This document shows positions 13,621 to 18,202 of a DNA stretch of 18,202 nt, in pieces. The notes beneath the pieces are model-generated. The model had not been told where the DNA came from. It saw only the letters and a list, made by a program, of their open reading frames with translations, and ran no database searches. Source of the stretch: Clostridia bacterium. Its GTDB lineage: Bacteria > Bacillota > Clostridia > Oscillospirales > Acutalibacteraceae. A program made the position numbers and the translations under genes. The stretch is taken from the NCBI GenBank assembly GCA_900752115.1, contig CAADUC010000054.1:1-18202 (forward strand). The letters are read 5' to 3'. Within the stretch, counting starts at the first letter, position 1; each line of letters begins with the position of its first letter.

Positions 13621-15702
13621 TTATTCGCTCTTCTTTCCGCGCTCGGAAATAATATTGTCAGAGACGAACTTCGGAACCTCAGCATAATGATCCGGCTCCA
13701 TGGTATACTGACCACGCCCCTGTGTTTTGGAACGCATATCGGTGGCATAGCCAAACATTTCGGACAGCGGAACCATCGCATTGATCTGCTGGGCGCCGGA
13801 AACAGCCTCCATGCCGGAGATCAGGCCGCGGCGGGAGTTCAGGTCGCCGATAACGTCGCCCATGTACTCCTCGGGAACCGTGACAACAACCTTCATGATA
13901 GGCTCGAGAATGACCGGATCCGCCTTACGCGCAGCCTCCTTGAAGGCCATCGAACCGGCGATCTTAAACGCCATCTCAGAGGAGTCAACCTCATGATAGG
14001 AGCCGTCATACAGCGTAACCTTTACGTCAACCACATTGTAGCCGGCCAGAACACCGGAGAGCATGGCTCCCTGAATACCCTGATCAACCGCAGGAATATA
14101 CTCCTTCGGAATTGCGCCGCCGACAACGGCGTTGACAAACTCGTAGCCCTTCTCGGGGTTGGGCTCGATCTTAATCTTAACATGACCATATTGGCCTTTA
14201 CCGCCGGACTGTCTGGCGTACTTGGTATCAACGTCAGCCATCTTACGAATGGTTTCTTTGTAGGCAACCTGGGGCTTGCCTACGTTCGCCTCTACCTTGA
14301 ATTCACGCAGCAAACGATCGACGATAATTTCCAGATGCAGCTCGCCCATACCGGCGACGATGGTCAGTCCGGTTTCCTGATCCGTGTAGGCCTTGAAGGT
14401 CGGATCTTCCTCTGCCAGCTTGGCAAGAGCAATACCCATCTTCTCCTGACCTGCCTTCGTCTTGGGCTCGATGGCAACGCGGATAACAGGCTCCGGGAAC
14501 TCCATGGATTCGAGAATAATCGGATGCTTCTCGTCGCAGAAGGTATCGCCGGTCGTGGTATTTTTCACACCGATAGCGGCGGCGATGTCACCCGCGTACA
14601 CAATCTCCAGATCCTGGCGATGGTTCGCATGCATCTGCAGAATACGTCCAATCCGCTCATTCGTGTCCTTCGTGGAGTTGTAAACGGTAGCACCGGCAGA
14701 AAGAGTGCCGGAGTACACGCGGAAATAGCACAGCTTGCCGACAAAAGGATCCGCGGCAATCTTAAACGCGAGCGCAGAGAAGGGCTCGCTGTCAGACGCA
14801 TGCCGATCCTCCTCCTCGCCAGTCTCGGGGTTGGTTCCCTTGATGGCCGGAATATCCGTCGGAGCGGGCATGAAGGCAACGATAGCATCCAGAAGCTTCT
14901 GAACGCCCTTATTGCGGTAAGACGTACCGCAGACAACCGGAACCATATTGTTGGCAATGGTTGCCTTGCGAATGGTGGAGACAATCTCCTCCTTGGTAAT
15001 CTCTTCACCGCCGAGGTACTTCTCCATCAGAGCGTCGTCCTGCTCGGCGACAGCCTCGAGAAGAGCGGTGTGGTACTCCTCCGCCTTGTCCTTCATATCC
15101 TCGGGGATGTCCTCGACACGCATGTCCTTGCCCATATCGTCATAATAGACGTCCGCCTTCATCTCGACCAGATCGATGATACCACGGAAGGTATCCTCGC
15201 TGCCAATGGGAAGCTGGATCGGCACAGCGTTGCAGTGCAGGCGATCTTTCATCATCTGCACGACATGGTAGAAGTCGGCGCCCATGATGTCCATCTTATT
15301 GATGTACGCCATGCGCGGGACGCCATACTCTTCTGCCTGACGCCACACGGTCTCGGACTGAGGCTCAACGCCGCCCTTGGCACAGAAGACCGTCACAGAG
15401 CCGTCGAGCACACGCAGGGAGCGCTCAACCTCAACCGTGAAGTCCACGTGACCGGGAGTGTCGATGATGTTGATACGATGTCCCTTCCAGAAGCAGGTCG
15501 TAGCAGCAGAAGTAATGGTAATACCTCTCTCCTGCTCCTGCGCCATCCAGTCCATCGTTGCAGCACCGTCATGCGTCTCGCCGATCTTATGATTCACGCC
15601 CGTATAATAAAGAATACGCTCGGTGGTCGTAGTCTTACCGGCATCGATGTGCGCCATGATGCCGATGTTGCGGGTCATCTCAAGTGATACCTGCCTAGGC
15701 AT
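13621..15702 (-). CDS. fusA: Translation elongation factor G
   Basis: EF-G is the GTPase that drives translocation of tRNA and mRNA on the ribosome and, with ribosome recycling factor, helps split it. The 693-residue length is normal. Seen are G1 [11 protein letters not shown] (17-27), switch [15 protein letters not shown] (59-72), G3 DTPGHVDF (81-88) and G4 NKMD (135-138). Domains II to V follow, including the domain IV stretch [16 protein letters not shown]. The ATG at 15702 has AGGAGG five bases upstream, and the protein begins [20 protein letters not shown] as usual. It lies 38 bases after rpsG in the str operon, the common order in bacteria, and is probably cotranscribed with it. No truncation or missing motif is seen. 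Confidence 0.99.
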   Translation of the reverse strand: MPRQVSLEMTRNIGIMAHIDAGKTTTTERILYYTGVNHKIGETHDGAATMDWMAQEQERGITITSAATTCFWKGHRINIIDTPGHVDFTVEVERSLRVLDGSVTVFCAKGGVEPQSETVWRQAEEYGVPRMAYINKMDIMGADFYHVVQMMKDRLHCNAVPIQLPIGSEDTFRGIIDLVEMKADVYYDDMGKDMRVEDIPEDMKDKAEEYHTALLEAVAEQDDALMEKYLGGEEITKEEIVSTIRKATIANNMVPVVCGTSYRNKGVQKLLDAIVAFMPAPTDIPAIKGTNPETGEEEDRHASDSEPFSALAFKIAADPFVGKLCYFRVYSGTLSAGATVYNSTKDTNERIGRILQMHANHRQDLEIVYAGDIAAAIGVKNTTTGDTFCDEKHPIILESMEFPEPVIRVAIEPKTKAGQEKMGIALAKLAEEDPTFKAYTDQETGLTIVAGMGELHLEIIVDRLLREFKVEANVGKPQVAYKETIRKMADVDTKYARQSGGKGQYGHVKIKIEPNPEKGYEFVNAVVGGAIPKEYIPAVDQGIQGAMLSGVLAGYNVVDVKVTLYDGSYHEVDSSEMAFKIAGSMAFKEAARKADPVILEPIMKVVVTVPEEYMGDVIGDLNSRRGLISGMEAVSGAQQINAMVPLSEMFGYATDMRSKTQGRGQYTMEPDHYAEVPKFVSDNIISERGKKSE

Positions 15703-15740
15703 AGTTTCCTCCTTTTACTCTGAAAACGGTTCTGCAGACA

Positions 15741-16211
15741 TTACCAGCGGTAATGCGCGAATGCCTTGTTGGCCTCTGCCATCTTATGTGTGTCATCACG
15801 CTTCTTGGCAGCGCCACCGGCACCGTTCACAGCATCCAGGATCTCGCCGGCAAGTCTCTCCTTCATGGTTTTCTCGGAACGAGCTCTGGAATACGTGGTG
15901 ATCCAGCGCAGACCGAGCGTCTCACGGCGCTCCGGACGCACCTCCATCGGAACCTGGTAGGTAGCGCCGCCGACACGGCGGGCCTTAACCTCCAGAGAAG
16001 GCATCACGTTCTCCATCGCCTGCTCAAAAACCTCAAGGGGATTCTTTCCCGTCTTCTCGCTGATAATATCAAAAGCACCGTACACGATCTTCTGGGCAAC
16101 GCCCTTCTTACCGTCGTACATGATGTTGTTGATCAGACGGGTCACGCGCTTGGAATTATAAAGCGGATCGGGCAAAACATCACGTTTTGCAACATTACCT
16201 CTTCTTGGCAC
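15741..16211 (-). CDS. rpsG: 30S ribosomal protein S7
   Basis: S7 is a primary 16S rRNA binding protein that nucleates the 30S head. With the GTG start at 16211 the product is 156 residues, exactly the usual bacterial length, and begins with the family pattern [21 protein letters not shown]. The C-terminus ends KAFAHYRW. The open frame extends 31 codons further to an ATG at 16304, but that extension has no family similarity, and GGAGGG lies directly before the GTG. It sits 149 bases after rpsL, a longer gap than I would expect, containing a candidate promoter and possible stem-loops. In E. coli S7 represses its own operon by binding between rpsL and rpsG; whether that occurs here is unknown. 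Confidence 0.97.
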   Translation of the reverse strand: MPRRGNVAKRDVLPDPLYNSKRVTRLINNIMYDGKKGVAQKIVYGAFDIISEKTGKNPLEVFEQAMENVMPSLEVKARRVGGATYQVPMEVRPERRETLGLRWITTYSRARSEKTMKERLAGEILDAVNGAGGAAKKRDDTHKMAEANKAFAHYRW

Positions 16212-16217
16212 TTTACT

Positions 16218-16226
16218 TCCCTCCTT
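16218..16226 (-). promoter_or_regulatory. Ribosome binding site fixing the GTG start of rpsG
   Basis: AAGGAGGGA at 16226-16218 ends six bases before the GTG at 16211. This strong site decides for the GTG over the upstream in-frame ATG at 16304. Confidence 0.85.
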
Positions 16227-16233
16227 CACAAGA

Positions 16234-16262
16234 ATGATATCACAGGTACTCGAAAGCGACAA
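16234..16262 (-). promoter_or_regulatory. Possible internal promoter before rpsG
   Basis: TTGTCG (16262-16257), 17 bases and TATCAT (16239-16234), with TGA before the -10, make a moderate extended promoter. The start would fall near 16227, right at the ribosome site, leaving almost no leader; this lowers my confidence. Confidence 0.3.
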
Positions 16263-16360
16263 ACTCCCGTTGGCCTCAGAGGCGTCATTTATGTCAAACG
16301 CCACTGATTCACAATGTGTTTCAGCCGTAGGTTTCTGTCAAATTCTGAATCTGGGCCGGA

Positions 16361-16786
16361 TTACTTCTTCGCGCCGGCCTTCGGACGCTTCGCGCCATAC
16401 TTGGAACGGGCCTGCATACGCTTGGCAACGCCCTGCGCGTCCAGGGTACCACGGATAATGTGATAACGAACGCCAGGCAGGTCCTTAACACGGCCGCCGC
16501 GAATCATCACGACGCTGTGCTCCTGCAGGTTGTGACCGACACCGGGAATATAGGCGGTAACCTCCTGCCCGTTGGACAGACGGACTCTTGCAATCTTTCT
16601 CAGAGCAGAGTTCGGCTTCTTCGGGGTCGCGGTCTTCACAGCGGTGCAGACGCCGCGCTTCTGGGGGGAATCCTGATCGATCGCAACGCGCTTCTTGGAG
16701 TTCCAGCCCTTGAGCAGTGCGGGAGCCTTTGCCTTCTTCTCGACGACTTCACGGCCAGTATGGACTAACTGGTTGAATGTTGGCAT
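16361..16786 (-). CDS. rpsL: 30S ribosomal protein S12
   Basis: S12 lies in the decoding centre and affects accuracy and streptomycin response. The 141-residue product starts MPTFNQLV and carries the family core [11 protein letters not shown] (54-64), [20 protein letters not shown] (84-103) and PGVRYH. A block of about 14 extra residues near positions 21-35 relative to E. coli is the form seen in many Gram-positives. The lysines at 56 and 101, whose equivalents are the classic streptomycin-resistance positions, are both wild type. The ATG at 16786 has GAGGAGGTG four bases upstream; the 30-codon open extension upstream has no family similarity. It is the first gene of the str operon, with a consensus promoter in the end of rpoC and a structured leader. 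Confidence 0.98.
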   Translation of the reverse strand: MPTFNQLVHTGREVVEKKAKAPALLKGWNSKKRVAIDQDSPQKRGVCTAVKTATPKKPNSALRKIARVRLSNGQEVTAYIPGVGHNLQEHSVVMIRGGRVKDLPGVRYHIIRGTLDAQGVAKRMQARSKYGAKRPKAGAKK

Positions 16787-16820
16787 ACGACACCTCCTCA
16801 CATAGAGTAATAAAATATAT

Positions 16821-16845
16821 GTGATGCGCTGAATGCGCAAATCAC
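16821..16845 (-). other. Second hairpin of the rpsL leader, followed by a T-rich run
   Basis: On the minus strand GTGA pairs with TCAC and TGCGC with GCGCA around the loop ATTCA, with two unpaired Ts in the 5' arm. The next bases are ATATATTTTATT. It could be a weak attenuator about 35 bases before the rpsL start. Confidence 0.45.
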
Positions 16846-16862
16846 CGTTTTGACACAGCGCA

Positions 16863-16891
16863 ACACACTGCCCCATCTGAGGACAGTGTGT
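16863..16891 (-). other. First hairpin of the rpsL leader
   Basis: On the minus strand ACACACTGTCC (16891-16881) pairs with GGGCAGTGTGT (16873-16863), eleven pairs with one G-T, around a loop of about seven bases. No T-run follows, so it is not a plain terminator. It starts about ten bases after the predicted transcription start of the str operon. Confidence 0.6.
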
Positions 16892-16906
16892 GCACCACGA
16901 TTTCTA

Positions 16907-16936
16907 ATTATACTGTCAGACAGCCTCGTTTGTCAA
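16907..16936 (-). promoter_or_regulatory. Consensus SigA promoter of the str operon, inside the rpoC 3' end
   Basis: TTGACA (16936-16931), 18 bases and TATAAT (16912-16907) match both consensus hexamers exactly. The -35 lies in the last codons of rpoC and the -10 just past its stop. Transcription would start near 16900, giving a leader of about 114 bases before rpsL. Confidence 0.85.
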
Positions 16937-18202
16937 GTCTTTCTCTGTAGGTTCTATATCTACGTCACTGTAGCACTTCATTCCGGTGCCGGCTGGTACA
17001 AGTTTACCAATAATGACGTTCTCCTTAAGGCCAAGCAGCGGATCCACCTTGCCCTTAATGGCCGCGTCAGTCAGGACGCGGGTCGTCTCCTGGAAGGAAG
17101 CAGCAGACAGGAAGGAGTCCGTGGCAAGAGAGGCCTTCGTGATACCCATGAGCACCGGCGTATAGGTAGCCTCCTTGAGATCGACCTCGCCGTTCTCAAT
17201 GCGCTCACGAATCTTGCGGTTCTCAGCCTCCAACTCGCTCTTCTCCACATAACTGCCGGGCAGAAGCGGAGAATCGCCGCCTTCGTCCACACGAACCTTC
17301 TTCATCATCTGACGAACGATAACCTCGATATGCTTATCGTTGATATCAACGCCCTGCATCCGGTAAACCTTCTGGACTTCCTGAATCAGGTAATCCTGAA
17401 CGGCCTGTGTACCACTGATGGCAAGCACGTCGTGCGGATTGACCGAACCTTCCGTAATGCGGGCGCCTGCCTTAATCTCATCACCCTCAGAGACAATCAG
17501 ACGGGAACCAAAGGGAATCAGATAGGAACGGCTCTCCCCCGTCTCCGGATCGGTAATGACGGCATGACGGTTTTTCTTGATCTCCTCGAAGGTGACCTTG
17601 CCGGGAATCTCACTGATGATAGCAAGGTGCTTCGGCTTGCGGCCCTCAAACAGCTCTTCAACGCGAGGCAGACCCTGCGTAATATCTTCCGCACTGGCAA
17701 CGCCGCCGGTGTGGAAGGTTCTCATTGTCAGCTGCGTGCCAGGCTCACCGATGGACTGAGCGGCGATAATGCCGACCGCCTCACCGACGGTGACCGGATG
17801 GCCGTTAGCCAGGTTTGCACCGTAGCACTTTTTGCAGACGCCGTGGCGTGCGCAGCAGTTAAGGATGGAACGAATCTTGATTCTCTTGACGCCGCGGCCC
17901 ACAATCAGATCCGCGTCGTTGTCATCCATCATCTTATCCTTGGAAACAAGCACCTCGCCGGTGGCCTCGTCCACGAAGTCCTCGACAAGATAGCGGCCAA
18001 TCAGACGCTCATGCAGCGTCTCAATCGCTTCCTTGCCCTCACAGATATCAAAGATCTCGAGGCCGTCGGTCGCACCGCAGTCATCCTCACGAATGATGAC
18101 GTCCTGAGAAACGTCAACCAGACGGCGGGTCAGGTAACCGGAGTCAGCGGTACGCAGAGCGGTATCGGTCATGCCCTTACGGGCGCCTCTGGAGGAGATG
18201 AA
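16916..18202 (-). CDS. rpoC: DNA-directed RNA polymerase subunit beta' (3' part, N-terminus off window)
   Basis: This is the C-terminal 428 residues of the beta' subunit of RNA polymerase; the reading frame runs unbroken to the right edge of the window. The internal ATG at 18172 is not the start. Recognisable parts are [29 protein letters not shown], the second zinc site (the cysteine in REDDCG and the three cysteines of [13 protein letters not shown]), [20 protein letters not shown] leading into the trigger-loop sequence [10 protein letters not shown], and the C-terminal [21 protein letters not shown] followed by [17 protein letters not shown]. The stop at 16916 lies between the -35 and -10 of the str promoter. 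No terminator follows, so read-through into rpsL is expected. Confidence 0.98.
   Translation of the reverse strand, partial: FISSRGARKGMTDTALRTADSGYLTRRLVDVSQDVIIREDDCGATDGLEIFDICEGKEAIETLHERLIGRYLVEDFVDEATGEVLVSKDKMMDDNDADLIVGRGVKRIKIRSILNCCARHGVCKKCYGANLANGHPVTVGEAVGIIAAQSIGEPGTQLTMRTFHTGGVASAEDITQGLPRVEELFEGRKPKHLAIISEIPGKVTFEEIKKNRHAVITDPETGESRSYLIPFGSRLIVSEGDEIKAGARITEGSVNPHDVLAISGTQAVQDYLIQEVQKVYRMQGVDINDKHIEVIVRQMMKKVRVDEGGDSPLLPGSYVEKSELEAENRKIRERIENGEVDLKEATYTPVLMGITKASLATDSFLSAASFQETTRVLTDAAIKGKVDPLLGLKENVIIGKLVPAGTGMKCYSDVDIEPTEKDLTNEAV

Noticed and set aside
16212..16304. 31-codon extension of rpsG to an upstream ATG
   Set aside because: S7 is normally 156 residues from the GTG; the extra part has no similarity and GGAGGG precedes the GTG.
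15753..16307. 184-codon plus-strand frame opposite rpsG
   Set aside because: It lies wholly antisense to S7 and its upstream gap, with no support for translation.
16787..16876. 30-codon extension of rpsL
   Set aside because: It covers the leader hairpins and the ribosome site, and S12 proteins begin MPTxxQL.

Overview
This window looks like an ordinary chromosomal segment of a spore-forming, low-to-mid GC Firmicute, most likely class Clostridia (an Oscillospirales/Ruminococcaceae-type genome would fit, but I cannot place it further). The reasons are the dipicolinate synthase pair of the sporulation spoVF locus, S-box (SAM-I) and FMN riboswitches that work by transcription termination, the rpoC-rpsL-rpsG-fusA-tuf order, strong GGAGG-type ribosome sites, and TTG/GTG starts. 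I see no mobile element, CRISPR array, tRNA or rRNA.

Layout. Every gene except murC is on the minus strand. Read along the minus strand from the right edge: the 3' part of rpoC; the str operon (rpsL, rpsG, fusA) and tuf, with a consensus promoter buried in the end of rpoC and a separate tuf promoter; a membrane-anchored metallophosphoesterase; the riboflavin transporter gene ribU behind an FMN riboswitch; metK behind a SAM-I riboswitch; an uncharacterised 114-residue membrane-anchored protein whose ribosome site lies inside the metK terminator hairpin; recD2 and comF, overlapping by ATGA; a divergent mreB-family gene with a TTG start; and a DUF1848 gene directly behind the mreB terminator. 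murC, on the plus strand, runs towards the DUF1848 gene, and a long terminator stem separates them. murC diverges from dpaA-dpaB at the left edge.

How the genes work together. The right half is translation and transcription machinery (RNA polymerase, 30S proteins, EF-G, EF-Tu). The middle holds two metabolite-sensing transcription units placed in tandem: flavin uptake under FMN control and SAM synthesis under SAM control. The left part mixes DNA processing and uptake (RecD2, ComF), cell shape and wall precursors (MreB-like, MurC) and spore core dipicolinate (DpaA/DpaB). A candidate mother-cell SigK-type promoter faces the dpa genes, and a good SigA-type promoter faces murC in the same intergenic region.

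No clearly new multi-gene system is visible. The points most worth a second look are regulatory: the terminator that contains the start signals of the small membrane protein gene, the structured leader between rpoC and rpsL, the long rpsL-rpsG gap, and operator-like palindromes near the mreB, metK, murC and phosphoesterase promoters. DUF1848, with its C-terminal CX3CX2C cysteine motif, is the main gene of unknown function.
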